Assembly: GCA_010093705.1 (NCBI GenBank)
Contig: MU006104.1
Coordinates: 481,313-545,312, forward strand
Direction: 5' to 3'
From: Patellaria atrata CBS 101060
Taxonomy: Eukaryota; Ascomycota; Dothideomycetes; Patellariales; Patellariaceae
DNA length: 64,000 nt
Shown piece after piece: positions 23,955 through 34,575 of the stretch. A program made the position numbers and the translations under genes. Every line of letters starts with the position of its first letter. The stretch's first letter is position 1. The notes beneath the pieces are model-generated. The model made no database searches, was not told where the DNA came from, and saw only the letters and a list, made by a program, of their open reading frames with translations.

Positions 23955-25446
23955 ATGGCAGACGCTCCCGAGGACCAGACTGTGCCTCCTGTTGACCCTG
24001 CTCCAGAGGAGCTAGCAGTTGATGCACCAAAAGGTATTCTCATCGCAAGATATTTATGGAGCTTACGGTACTGACACCTAAAGATCCTGCAGATCCTGCC
24101 CCGGAACCAGCTCCCGAGCCAGAAGCAGACCCGGTACCTGAGGCGGAACCCGAAGCAGAGCCTGATCCTGCCGCAGAACCTGATCCTACCGCAGAACCTG
24201 ATCCTGCCGCAGAACCTGATCCTGCTGTAGAGCCTGATCCTGTCGCAGATCCTGAGTCGGTTGAGCCACAACCGGAACCTGAGCCTGCAGCAGAGGGTAT
24301 GACCCTCCTCTATGATAATGAGACCGCAACTAATAGTGTCTCTTTGAAGAACTGGCGGAAGAACCTCTCAAGCAAGTAGTGATAGCCACGACGGAGAACG
24401 GCGACCCAGTGGTGGTTGTTATCAACGATCCCGCACCAGAGGAAGAGCCTCCTAAACCACTTTCAAGAGCGAATACGGAACCCGTCAGGTCCAGGGCTGC
24501 ATCCGTTATAGAAGCTATTGCAAGCAGAAAACCCTCGAGCGCTGCTAGCAGGAAAGCATCTGTCGCTGAGGAGGCCGCTAGCAGAAAGGCATCCATCGCT
24601 TCAGAAGCTGCCAGTAGAAAAGCCTCCATCGCTGAAGACGCCGCCAGCAGAAAAGCTTCCATCGCTGAGGATGCTGCAAGCAGAAAGAGCTCAATTGCTT
24701 CAGAAGCTGCCAGCAGGAAAGCTTCCGTAGCAGAGAAAGCTGCGAGCAGAAAGGCTTCTCTTGCTGAAGAAATCGCAAGTAGGAAGCAATCATTGGCCGA
24801 GGCTGTCGCCAGCAGGAAAGCTTCCATACTAGCCAGTAGAAAAGCTTCAGCAGCAGAGGAAGTTGCTGAAGCACTGGCTGAAATTGCGGCGGAGGCTCCT
24901 CCACCAGCAGCGGTAGTACCACCTCTACAAAAACAACCAACAGTACCAACTGTTCCAGAAGAGAATCCAGGTAAGAAAGTCCCAGCAACATCATTCAAGA
25001 CTCATAAATGACCCCCTAAAGCGGAGTTCTTCGCTCTTCATCCTTACTGCTTTCCTTTCCGACTTGAGACTTATCGTTCAGTAGCAGCAGATCCTACAGA
25101 TCCGCCCATAGACGACGCAGTTACACTCGCCGAATCAGAGCCTCCGCCTCGGATCCCACGAAAGCGTGACAAGATGAGAGCCAAGACCCCCTATGCCGTG
25201 CACGCCGCTATTCTTGGGAAAGAGGTAGCAGACAAAATCCGACCCATGCTCCTTGAAGCAGCCGCGAAGCCTACCGTAGCTAAAGTAGTCGCCGAACCAG
25301 TCTGACTCGGTGGAAGCCAGATAAAGGGCGCCCTGGGAAACAAGGCATTCTTGAAATATCCTTGGGATCTCACGCCTATGGAAAAGGAATTTCGACGGAA
25401 GAAAAAGCGTGGTCTTATTGACGATGACGAACCTATCCAAATTTGA
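23955..25446 (+). CDS. Repeat protein with Glu-Pro-Asp-Pro and tandem Ser-Arg-Lys-x-Ser repeats, unknown function
   Basis: Exons 23955-24033, 24084-24296, 24350-24970, 25085-25275 and 25321-25446 give 409 residues. There is no signal peptide. The first third is Pro/Glu/Asp-rich, with AEPDPA units coded by 18-nt repeats. The centre has eleven S-R-K-x-S units, usually in the frame AASRKASIAED. The C-terminus is basic and better mixed (VHAAILGKEVADKIRPMLLE, GNKAFLKYPWDLTPMEKEFR). Exon 5 is reached by a 45-nt intron (GTAGCT to CCAG with CTGAC). Without it a TGA at 25303 would end the protein early, but the next 42 codons read like protein in the spliced frame. R-K-x-S fits basophilic kinase sites such as PKA. 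That function is inference; I recognise no family. Confidence 0.75.
24164..24250 (+). repeat. 18-nt repeats coding Ala-Glu-Pro-Asp-Pro units
   Basis: The 18-nt word CCTGATCCTGCCGCAGAA and close variants repeat in frame, giving AEPDPA, AEPDPT, AEPDPA, AEPDPA and VEPDPV in a row. This is a low-complexity acidic Pro array within exon 2 of the host gene. Confidence 0.85.
24523..24860 (+). repeat. Eleven Ser-Arg-Lys-x-Ser units
   Basis: SRKPS, SRKAS, SRKSS and SRKQS occur eleven times, mostly 11 residues (33 nt) apart, in a helix-favouring Ala/Glu context. The nucleotide sequence is diverged between units (AGCAGGAAAGC, AGCAGAAAGGC, AGTAGAAAAGC), while the R-K-x-S residues hold. This pattern suggests selection on the protein motif. 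Confidence 0.85.
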
Positions 25447-25807
25447 ACACACGACGGAAGCCGTAGCGGGGTATCGTGTGCTTAGGATTGTTTATTTCTG
25501 TGTGGGACAGCGCATTGTTATCTTGTTACTTTGGTTTCCCTTCAATCTTGTCTTCTCAGTATAGGGGTTGTGGATATGCGCTCTAACCTTGAAACCTCCT
25601 TATGATAGATACCTAACGAAGCAACGCAATACTCTTCCTAAGTAGACATTTCTACATCGTGTTCTTGAAGTTCTACACTTAAGACAAAGCGCATTTTAAG
25701 GGGTGGTAGATTGTCCACTATCCACCATCCATCGAAGAGATGCTTGAGGAGCGCTTGGTAGTCTCCAATCTCTTCCCGGTTCCAATGCCATCACCTCTAA
25801 CCCTCAT
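25447..25807. other. Convergent 3' intergenic region
   Basis: 361 bp between two converging genes. Probably 3' UTRs only; nothing else seen. Confidence 0.5.
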
Positions 25808-26152
25808 TCATCTCCCTAACTCAGCAACAACCCTCCTCACCTCCTCTCTCGCCTCCCTCAACTCCCTATCCAGCCCTTCTCTCTGCGCTATCTTGACGGT
25901 TTGATGGAGTTCCACAAGCTCTCTTGCCCTCCTTAAATCTTGATCGTCATCATCCTTGCTCTGTATAGTGCTTGTGGATTGCTCCGACCCATCTCCAGGA
26001 CGGATGGACACGAGGGCGAGCGCAGCGGAGGGATCCTATGCAATTGGTGTTAGCAGGAGTAAGTTAAGGCATGGGTGACGCAGATAGGAGAGACATACGC
26101 AGACGCGGAGGGTGTTGATGTCAGAAAGGATTTGTGCGACCGTGAGAGGCAT
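25808..26152 (-). CDS. Small helical protein, unknown function
   Basis: Exons 26152-26099 and 26035-25808 give 93 residues. Exon 1 reads MPLTVAQILSDINTLRVC. Exon 2 adds DPSAALALVSIRPGDGSEQS and then a charged helix (RRARELVELHQTVKIAQREG, LDRELREAREEVRRVV). The intron is 63 nt (GTATGT to CATAG). The helix with a regular Leu/Val pattern suggests a subunit of a small complex, such as a kinetochore or trafficking adaptor, but I cannot name the family. It is divergent from the FAHD1 gene. Confidence 0.7.
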
Positions 26153-26621
26153 GTTGGATACCCACAGTCCTGGAAGTCTGGTCGACGATCGGACTCTTGG
26201 ATTGTGGAAGAGTTGATGATGGGATACGGTGGAATTCAGTCAAGCTCGGACTGATGTCGCAACGAAAACAAAGCTCCGAACGCTTCCCCGCAACAACGTA
26301 ATTCTACAGCTTCCATTCTTAAACACCTCCCAATTCCATAATATTCCTAGTAAGTACAGTGACCATATTCATTTCTTACGGTACTAAAGATCTTGTAGAC
26401 AACTGTACTATAGAAACATCCCCAATCGAGCTTCCGTCGCCTCCCTCCTCAACTCCGAAGCTCCAGCATCTCCACCCAGTAATCCATATTTCACCATAGC
26501 ACTCAGGAGCCTCTCCAATTGGATCATACCCACCTATATCTATATACATATTTTTATATACACATAGCTATATGCCCCCCTACCTCCCTCAAACATCATT
26601 CACCACCCCCTTACCACCACA
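26153..26621. promoter_or_regulatory. Divergent promoter region with a TATA-rich stretch
   Basis: 469 bp between two divergent start codons. The segment at about 26533-26573 is rich in TATAT and TATATA words, 50 to 90 bp before the FAHD1 start, and may act as its core promoter. The 11-mer CTTACGGTACT lies at 26375-26385. Confidence 0.4.
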
Positions 26622-27431
26622 ATGTCCACCCTCAACGCCCTAAAACAAAACTGCAGGAAAGTAATCTGCATCGGGCGCAACTACGCCGACCACATCGCCG
26701 AGCTAAATAACACACGACCCAAGCAGCCCTTCTTCTTCCTCAAGCCCTCTTCGTCGATCCTGCTCCCGGACCATGGTCCCGTCCTGCGACCCAAGGGCGT
26801 GAGTCTGCACTACGAGGTCGAGCTCGCGCTCGTGATCGGGAGGACGGTGCGGGATCTAGACGAGAGGGACGAAGAAGGGGTATTGGGGGCCATTGAGTGT
26901 GAGTTTGGGATTCTTTAGAACCCTTTCTTACATTAAGGGGTTGAATAAACCGTGGGCTTCCACACACAAAAGCTACCTTACTAACCCCTTCCCTGTACCA
27001 CAGCATACCTCCTCGCCATCGACATGACCGCCCGCAACGTCCAAGAAGAAGCGAAGAAGAAAGGTCTCCCCTGGTCCATCGCAAAAGGCTTCGACACCTT
27101 CCTACCCATCTCCTCCGTAATCCCGAAGACCGCGATTCCAGACCCTCATAACGTCCATCTTTCCCTCTCTGTGAATGACCAGGTGAGACAATCGGACAAT
27201 ACTGAACTGATGCTGTTCAAAATCCCGCGGCAAATAGCCGAGATTAGTAAGGTGATGACACTCGAGAAGGGGGATATCGTGCTCACGGGTACGCCGAAGG
27301 GGGTGGGTAGTGTGGAAGCGGGGGATGTCATGAAGTGCGGCATCAAGGTTGACGGGAAGGAGTTGCAGGAAGGGCGGATAGAGGTTGAAGTGAAGGACAG
27401 AGAGGGGCTGTATGAATTCAGAGAGACATAG
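26622..27431 (+). CDS. Acylpyruvase / oxaloacetate decarboxylase, FAHD1 type
   Basis: Fumarylacetoacetate hydrolase superfamily. Relatives (human FAHD1, yeast FMP41) are mitochondrial and act on acylpyruvates or oxaloacetate. Exons 26622-26898 and 27004-27431 give 234 residues. Motifs are in order: KVICIGRNYADHIAEL at residues 12-27, PFFFLKPSSSIL, the metal-binding Glu pair in HYEVELALVIG, then SYLLAIDMTARNVQEEAKKK across the splice junction, KGFDTFLPIS, and DIVLTGTPKGVG near the C-terminus. All the family's metal and catalytic positions that I can place are present. Mitochondrial location is by analogy; the N-terminus is short and not strongly presequence-like. Confidence 0.92.
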
Positions 27432-27558
27432 TTTGAAAAATGCAATATCACTTTTGTATTAGTACCGGCCGGAATCGTAGCGAATGTGAATACAAGACCA
27501 GAATTTCAGGGAAAAAACTACTTGAAGCGCCCCATGAATACCACATGTTGAAACACGC

Positions 27559-28992
27559 CTAACCCGGTAGCTCAGGCAACTCGTTCTCTTGGGGGATCTG
27601 CCTCCTTTTCCGTTTCTTCAATGGCCGCTTTTCTCCTTCAAGCCTATCTTTCTGCTCAGCCACACGTTTTGATCCCGTTGATGCTTGAGGATTTGAATCT
27701 CGAGCCTGCAAGGCCGTATCCGGATTTATCCCCGATACTCTACCTTGGCTTCTTGTGCGTGGAGCAGATTTCAGGGGGCGAATTAGCTTCTCCTTGCGCG
27801 CTTGATTTTTTACACGAGTTATTAGATTCATCTTCCGAGTCGAGATTCGTAGGTTTAGTGAGTCTAGCAGTTTTGTCTTCTTTGCAGCAGCTCTAGTCTG
27901 TCTCATGGTCTGGCTTTGCGTAGAAGTGCTAGCTTTCGCTGTAGGCTCAGGCTCAACGCAGGTCTGAATCATCCTCGACGCCGATTCCGTTACTATCGCT
28001 GGTACATCAGGATTCTGTTCTATTATGTTTCTACTCTGGATGTTTTCAACTTCGGACTGTTCAGCCGTCTGACAGGTGACTGGATTACGAGAGCCTGGAG
28101 TCGGACTGGATATGAGATCTTGGCTGGAAGATCGAATTGGATTTCCTATTGTATGTGAAGTTGTATTCTTATAGTTTTCTCGTGATGAACTTCGTAGTGT
28201 TGGACTTCTTATAAGTGGTGCAAATTCTGGACGCTTCATCTGTGGAGGTGACATTTGGGGACTCTCAGGCACTAGAACCTTCCCAAATGAATTTTGAGTA
28301 TTTTCTTCACCGTCCGTAGTGAGCTCTGAATTGGCCCTCATTGGCGGAGTTCGACGATCTTCAGTAGTTCTGAGAGTTTCGCGATTGATCGATTGCTGAA
28401 GTTGTTCGATGGCTTCCCGATTCGAGGCTTCAATGACCTCCATCCTGCCCAGCAATGCTCTCATTCTGATTCCATCCTCACCCCTTCCAGTCTCAACGAC
28501 ATCTAACCTGCGACTAAGGACTCTCGCATCCGTGGGATTGTCTTTCCTTCCTATCTTCTCTTCGAGTTTCGTGTCTTTCTGCTCCTTAGTTTCTAAATTT
28601 TCAAGTCTCATCGTCAAGTTCTCGGCCTCTGTATCTATTTTCTCCACAGCATTGCTCATTTCTCTGAAATCTGTTCGCAGTACTCCGATCGTCTTCCCCA
28701 AAGCAGCCAATCTAGTATCTGTATCGGAAATCTTTGAATGGGTCTCAGCATCCAATTTCTCAATCCAGATTCTAAGTTCATCCATACTCTTTGATATAGT
28801 AGTCAACCTCTTCTCATTATCAGCGACATTTTTCTTGATGACCTGCTCGCTAGCCTCGATGTTCTTGGATGTTGTTTCTAACCGTTTGATCAAATCCTCA
28901 ACGCACTTCACTCGTTCCAGCAGGTATGTGTGCTCTTTCTTCAACTGGTGAGCCCACAGGAGGGATGTTGGACTGGAAGGGCGAGGCGCCAT
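27559..28992 (-). CDS. Coiled-coil protein with basic C-terminus, unknown function
   Basis: Single exon, 477 residues, ATG at 28992. Residues 15-215 form an extended coiled coil (LLERVKCVEDLIKRLETTSK, LTMRLENLETKEQKDTKLEE). The middle is Ser/Pro-rich and disordered. The C-terminal 130 residues are strongly basic with several candidate nuclear signals (RAAAKKTKLLD, RPLKKRKRRQIPQENE). This suggests a nuclear, possibly chromatin-linked protein. I recognise no family, and the role is not inferable. Confidence 0.7.
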   Translation of the reverse strand: MAPRPSSPTSLLWAHQLKKEHTYLLERVKCVEDLIKRLETTSKNIEASEQVIKKNVADNEKRLTTISKSMDELRIWIEKLDAETHSKISDTDTRLAALGKTIGVLRTDFREMSNAVEKIDTEAENLTMRLENLETKEQKDTKLEEKIGRKDNPTDARVLSRRLDVVETGRGEDGIRMRALLGRMEVIEASNREAIEQLQQSINRETLRTTEDRRTPPMRANSELTTDGEENTQNSFGKVLVPESPQMSPPQMKRPEFAPLIRSPTLRSSSRENYKNTTSHTIGNPIRSSSQDLISSPTPGSRNPVTCQTAEQSEVENIQSRNIIEQNPDVPAIVTESASRMIQTCVEPEPTAKASTSTQSQTMRQTRAAAKKTKLLDSLNLRISTRKMNLITRVKNQARKEKLIRPLKSAPRTRSQGRVSGINPDTALQARDSNPQASTGSKRVAEQKDRLEGEKRPLKKRKRRQIPQENELPELPG

Positions 28993-29202
28993 TTTGCAAT
29001 CAAAGCAGATCGAGCAGTGCGATGTGAAGGACGCAGAAAGATTTCAGATCAGGGGAACGACTATAACGAGCCAAAGCAGTACTGGAAACTGGAGAATGCG
29101 AACGTGATGCTTCAAAGAGTTACGATATAGCTGGGCCTATCACAGTGTTAGCTTTCACTCCTCTGCTAATCAGATACCTTGTGGGAATAATTACCAACCG
29201 AG

Positions 29203-30051
29203 CTATGAGCGAAGTCCTAGGAGTGGACACACGATCAAATATGTTATATGAACAATAGTGAAAAAGGGTACGACAAAGAGACAGTAGTTCAGTGGATAGT
29301 GGATAATCAGAAGTATATATAGAGGTATGTACCACAACAGTAACAAGAAGACTCCCAAGATGAGAGCTATGATAATGTTGGCCGAGCGGCTTCTGGTCCC
29401 AAAGACGATATAATAATCTCTGGAGAAGTTTAGAAAGTAGACAAGGATCGACTGCGTACGATAGAAATCGATTGCAAAGACTAGCATGCTGAAAGTTAGT
29501 GAAGACTGCGTATACAATATACTTGAAGATGGAATTGAAAATGACCGAGAAAACTGTTGAACGAAGAGAAGAAGTGGAGGTTGATCCAGCGGGAGCAGAT
29601 TTCTCTACTGTGCAAGATGAACGAAACTTGAGCAGGTACGATTGAATACCATCATACCAGATCGTACCTTCAGGTATCGCCTGGTCTGTTTCAGGAATGT
29701 CAGTGACCATCATGTTTCCCCGTTCGGTGATCTGATACTCGGCCGTACTTACCACAATATCACTGGATTCGGTCGATGAGCCGAACGCACAATCTCACAC
29801 CCAACGTATAGCATCAAAATAAGGAAGAACGGAAAAAAAATCCAGTCGAAAGGTTTAGGCGTGTGATCGAGAATTATGCCCAACAGGAAAACGAAAAATG
29901 CGCACAGGAAGCCCAAAATGAACGATATGGCAGGGTTTCCGAAGGTATCTCGAAGGTCAATGATACACCAATGGGTTTCGGTGCTGAAATCTGGGGTTCT
30001 GATGGTGACTGGATTCACGGGAGGATGGTAATTGAATCGGAGGTGTAGCAT
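29203..30051 (-). CDS. Multi-pass membrane protein, unknown function
   Basis: Two exons, 30051-29753 and 29488-29203, give 194 residues. Exon 1 has hydrophobic spans in AISFILGFLCAFFVFLLGII and WIFFPFFLILMLYVGCEIV. Exon 2 has MLVFAIDFY and further spans, ANIIIALILGVFLLLLWYI and LFVVPFFTIVHITYLIV. I predict at least four membrane segments. The model uses a strong GTAAGT donor at 29752 and the acceptor CTAACTTTCAG just before 29488. It joins the frames cleanly (TG plus C) over a 264-nt intron. An extra exon inside that intron is possible. No family recognised. Confidence 0.6.
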
Positions 30052-30906
30052 GCTGATCGGTATTAAGACTGCATGCAGATATGTTTGAATGGAAGTGTGA
30101 ATGGAAGTGTGATCGAATGGAAATGTATGAAAATGAAAATTTGTAAAGTAGAAGTTTGGTTATGGATGGTAAGAAAATGGAAGAGATAAAATGCCTTTTA
30201 GACGGGTTTAACAGAACTGGAAGGAGCAAAGTGTCAAGTGTTAAATAGGTAGGCACGATTCAACACATTTAAACACATTCGACGTGAACAGGTCCAGTAA
30301 TAAGGTACCGGCATTCGGTAAATATCATGACTGTTAGTATATCCATGATCAATCCGAAAGATTTGAAAGGAAAGAGGGCATCACGAAGGGAAAATACTGG
30401 GTTTAGAGGTCAAGTGGAAAAAGCCCATCAAATCACCTCGACAGTGTACAAAGCTTAAGAGCTTGAAACCCATCTATTGCAGAAGAAGAAATTACCAAGG
30501 CCGAAACATGCGGCACGTCTATAAATGGTATATCGCAGATCAGAGAATCCCGACAACCATTATACGTGCAACAGAACCAAGCCCTACATACACAGCTCTC
30601 CCGACTCGAAAATGAAGAGTCGAGAAGAGACGTCAGAATCATTTGAAACAAGCAAAGCACGAGCCAGCCTTTTCTTGAGACTATGCGTTTTGATGAAAGA
30701 GAATTAGACATCGAGATTATGACTACTAACGCCTGAATGCCAGAAGACATGGAAAGCCCAACGCACTCTACTTTTGAACGCCGCGTGTTAATACACTAGG
30801 CAGTTCTAAATGACACCACCTCGTCCGATGAATATCCTGGTAACTTGAGAAGTAACAAGACAAAGTCGTGAGGGGGAGTCCTTGATGCGTCGTGAGGCAG
30901 AAATAA
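30052..30906. other. Intergenic region between the membrane protein and eIF4A genes
   Basis: About 0.85 kb. The eIF4A 3' UTR and the membrane-protein promoter probably fill it. Nothing else supported. Confidence 0.4.
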
Positions 30907-32322
30907 TTAAATGAGATCTATAAACATGTGTTAGTGGGATCCTTGATCCAGTTCTGACATCGGGGTTATGCTTACCAGCAACGTTCATGGGCATCTCTTC
31001 AATTTGGGTGCTGTAGAACTGTTCAATCTCTCTCATCATTCGTACATCGTCAGCCGTAACAAAGTTAATCGCAACACCTTTCCTGCCGAAACGCCCACCA
31101 CGACCGATGCGATGGATATAGTTTTCGCGGTTGGCCGGAAGATCATAGTTGATAACAAGGGAAACCTGTTGAACGTCAATACCACGGGCAAGAAGATCCG
31201 TGGCGATAAGAACACGAGATGAACCGGAACGGAACTCCTTCATGATAACATCACGCTCTGCTTGAGCCATATCACCGTGCATGGCAGAGACGGTGAAGTC
31301 ACGAGCAGTCAGCTTATCGGTAAGCCAGTCGACCTTTCTCCGAGTATTGCAGAAGATAACTGCTTGTGTGATAGTAACAGTCTCGTACAAGTCAGAAAGA
31401 GTATCCAACTTCCAGTCCTCTTTCTCAACGGCAATGTAGAATTGCTTGATACCTTCAAGAGTGAGCTCGTCCTTCTTGACGAGGATACGGACTGGGTCAC
31501 GCATGAACTTAGTAGTAACCTCAAGGACGTCCTGAGGCATGGTCGCCGAGAGAAGAACGACTTGCGTGGATTGCGGGAGAAGCTGGAAGATGTCGTAGAT
31601 TTGCTCTGTGAATCCACGGGATAACATCTCGTCAGCTTCGTCAAGAACGAACATCTTCATGTTGTCGGTCTTGAGGACGCGGCGCTGAATCATATCCTGA
31701 ACACGTCCAGGAGTACCAACGACGACCTGAGGACCGTCTTGCAGAGCCTTCATATCATCGCGAACGCTTGTGCCGCCAATACAAGCATGGCATTCCACTT
31801 GCATAAAATCGCCAATAGCGACAACGACCTTTTGAATCTGTTGAGCTAATTCACGGGTGGGGGCAAGGATAAGAGCCTGGCACGCCTTGATGTTGGGATC
31901 AAGCTTCTGAAGGACGGAGATGGAGAAAGTGGCAGTTTTCCCCGTACCGGATTGCGCTTGAGCAATAACATCGGAGCCTATTGTGAACTGTTAATGACTT
32001 GTTACTTCAGATACAGACGGAGATAAAAGGCATACCCTTGATAACCGGCATGATAGCACGGGATTGAATAGCTGAAGGACGTTCGAAGCCATAAGCATAA
32101 ACACCGCGGAGCAACTCTGACTTGAGGTTCATCGAATCGAAGGAGTCAGTGATTTCATCGTAGTTAGACTCGATCTGAGCTATAGGTGGCGAGTGTTAGT
32201 ACGGGCTCATATTCGATCTTCGACAAAAAAAATGCGCAATACCATCGCAGCCGTAAGACGATAGGAAAGAGTGAGAGAAGGACCATACCATCGGGGATAT
32301 CCTCAAGCCCTTTATCAGCCAT
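30907..32322 (-). CDS. TIF1: ATP-dependent RNA helicase eIF4A
   Basis: DEAD-box helicase of the eIF4F cap-binding complex, which unwinds 5' UTRs for ribosome scanning. Exons 32322-32289, 32179-32036, 31977-30976 and 30917-30907 give 396 residues, the standard eIF4A length. All motifs are present in order: Q-motif region ([14 protein letters not shown]), motif [58 protein letters not shown] and [13 protein letters not shown]. The last exon codes only the tail that completes NVADLI-stop. The first intron falls after 11 codons, as is common in fungal eIF4A genes. It faces away from the F-box/JmjC gene. Confidence 0.97.
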
Positions 32323-32882
32323 GATTGCGGTGGAGAATGGGTTGATCACAGGCGCTGTGCTGTGATCGTGAAAAGTTGTCTGGTGGTGGGGCTGTTAGAA
32401 GCGATGGTGATCCTTCGGATTACCGCCGCGAGTTGTTGAAATTTGTACTGAAAAACTAGAAACCTAACTCTCTAAGAATGAGAGTTATACGGTATCTAGT
32501 GATATGAAGTTGTTCTATTGTAGTTTCTTTGGGTTGGTGAGTGATGGAGGGAGGGAGAGATGGTACAAGTTATAAAGAAGAAAGTCCAACGAAAAAAATT
32601 AGCCGAACGCGCTAGCACCAGGTCTTCAACCCAACCACGGTGGAGGGAACCGGGAGGCAACAAATCAACTAAGGGGATATCTCACTTTCTTCCAGCTTCT
32701 TTTACTCTTTAGTGACTCTTACGAATCTGAATTGCCGCTGAAAAGAATGGACAAACTGGTTGGAAATTAGGCCCGCTATTCGTTGTCCTGGACTTCATAG
32801 ACATTCAGCTACTGGTTCTACAGGTATTGTAGTGGTGGGAGGAGCAAATATTTCACAGGGCCAGATTCATGACGAGAAGGCC
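32323..32882. promoter_or_regulatory. Divergent promoter region, eIF4A and F-box/JmjC genes
   Basis: 560 bp between divergent starts. The F-box frame stays open upstream to about 32760 but without an ATG, so the first part is taken as 5' UTR. A short upstream ORF of seven codons starts at the ATG at 32747. Confidence 0.4.
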
Positions 32883-34575
32883 ATGTCCCCATCTGCGGTA
32901 CCAGTAGATGACTGTCAACCTGCAAGCTATGAAGATGACTCAGACCGTCCTATCAAAAGAGTAAAGCTTTCAATATCAAATCGTGATGGTACGCCCGAGC
33001 TGGGTGTAGAAGAGATATCACAAACGGTGCCGCCTCATCCGTTGGGCATAAAACCGTCAGGAAATGCATATTCATCCGATATCAACATAAAGGATGCATG
33101 CGGTGGATTTCAAATATTACCGGATGAACTCGTTATACAGGTATTGGAATATTTGAACGCATCGTCTTTAGTAGCACTTGGGGCAACTTGTAAGGCGCTG
33201 TATGCTTTTACAAGAGCTGAGGAATTGTGGAAGTCACTTTTCATTGAGTATGTTACATGTCTATCTCATTTCTTATATCTACTGTCTCAGGCTAGTGTAT
33301 CCTATGAAGTAGCCTGGTAAACGACCTGCTTAGTGGAATTATAATCATATCATGATCTTGTATACATGTTGAATATGTGCTGATCCTATCTGCACTAGAT
33401 ATCCCCTAAAGAACTTCACCTGGAAGAGGACATGGCGCTCTACTTATTTAAACCTCCCTTCATATAGGGAAGCTCATGTGTCTTGCCGGAACTTGTTCTC
33501 TGATGCTCTCTACCGCCCCTATTTCTGTACATACACGTCTTTGCGACCATACACCACCGCAATCCCCGCTCAAAACGAAATCCAGCGTCTAACGAACCTC
33601 ACACAGGAGGAGTTCAATAGTAGCTGGCTGGGTAAACCGTTTATTCTAACTTCGCCCGTGAAGGAGTGGCCTGTGTACTGGCAGTGGACGATCGATAATC
33701 TACTAAAACGATATCATGATACCAGCTTCCGCGCCGAAGCCGTAGATTGGCTATTCCATCATTATATTTCCTATATGCGCGATTCATCAGATGAAAGTCC
33801 CCTGTACCTCTTCGACAGCCGCTTTGTAGAAAAGATGGGTCTCACCGTCGGTCGGGACGAAGAGGATGCCTCGTACTGGATACCCGACTGCTTCGGGGGA
33901 GACCTATTCAATATTCTAGGAGACCAACGACCGAACAGTCGTTGGCTGATCATAGGGCCTACCAGAAGCGGTAGTACGTTCCACAAGGATCCCAATGCGA
34001 CGTCCGCTTGGAACGCCGTCATTCAAGGCTCGAAATACTGGATAATGTTTCCACCGTCAAAGACTGGTGAGCTTCCGCCTGGGATTTTTCTCAGTGCTGA
34101 TCAGTCCGAGATCACAAGTCCGTTGAGTATCGCGGAATATCTGCTCGAATTTCATGCATTAGCACGTAAGACTCCAGGATGTAAGGAAGGGATTTGCTAC
34201 CGTGGGGAGGTCTTATACGTACCGAGTGGCTGGTTTCATCTTGTGCTGAACCTTGAGGATGGGATTGCTATAACACAAAATTTTGTGCCGAGAGCAAGAC
34301 TGGGAGAAGTGTTGACGTTTCTAAAGGATATGCCAGAGCAGGTCAGCGGATTTAAGGACGAAGTGGTGGATCCGTATGGGCTATTAACACAAAAACTCAG
34401 AGAGCAAATGCCGGAAATATTAGAGGAAGCGTTGAAAGGGATGGAACTAAAAGCTAAGGGCAGCAAAGCAAAATGGGAGGAGTTAACACGAAGCGAGAAG
34501 GACGAAGAAGTATTGGGTGGAGGCTTTATTTTTGGGTTCGGTGGTGACGAAGAGGACGATGATGAGATACCGTGA
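32883..34575 (+). CDS. F-box and JmjC domain protein
   Basis: Exons 32883-33247 and 33399-34575 give 513 residues. The F-box is at about residues 80-121 (FQILPDELVIQVLEYLNASS, CKALYAFTRAEELWKSLF) and should bind SKP1 in an SCF ligase. After the intron, YPLKNFTWKRTWR leads into a JmjC fold: LGKPFILTSPVKEWP, SRWLIIGPTRSGSTFHKDPN with the iron-binding His-x-Asp, KYWIMFPPS, and the distal His in YVPSGWFHLVLNLEDGIAIT. These match 2-oxoglutarate/Fe(II) oxygenases of the JMJD6/JMJD4 type. The C-terminus is acidic. The start at 32883 is the first in-frame ATG (AAGGCC before it). The substrate is unknown. Confidence 0.9.

Noticed and set aside
25303-25305. TGA as the true end of the R-K-x-S protein
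   Set aside because: The 126 nt after a 45-nt intron read as a well-mixed basic protein in the spliced phase, so I prefer splicing.
29120-29755. Long minus-strand frame as an exon of the membrane protein
   Set aside because: It begins at a non-ATG codon inside a strong donor site and would need a 34-nt intron to reach the hydrophobic exon. Splicing directly from 29753 to 29488 joins the hydrophobic frames cleanly.
32760-32882. Upstream extension of the F-box/JmjC protein
   Set aside because: The frame is open to 32760 but has no ATG; the first in-frame ATG is at 32883.
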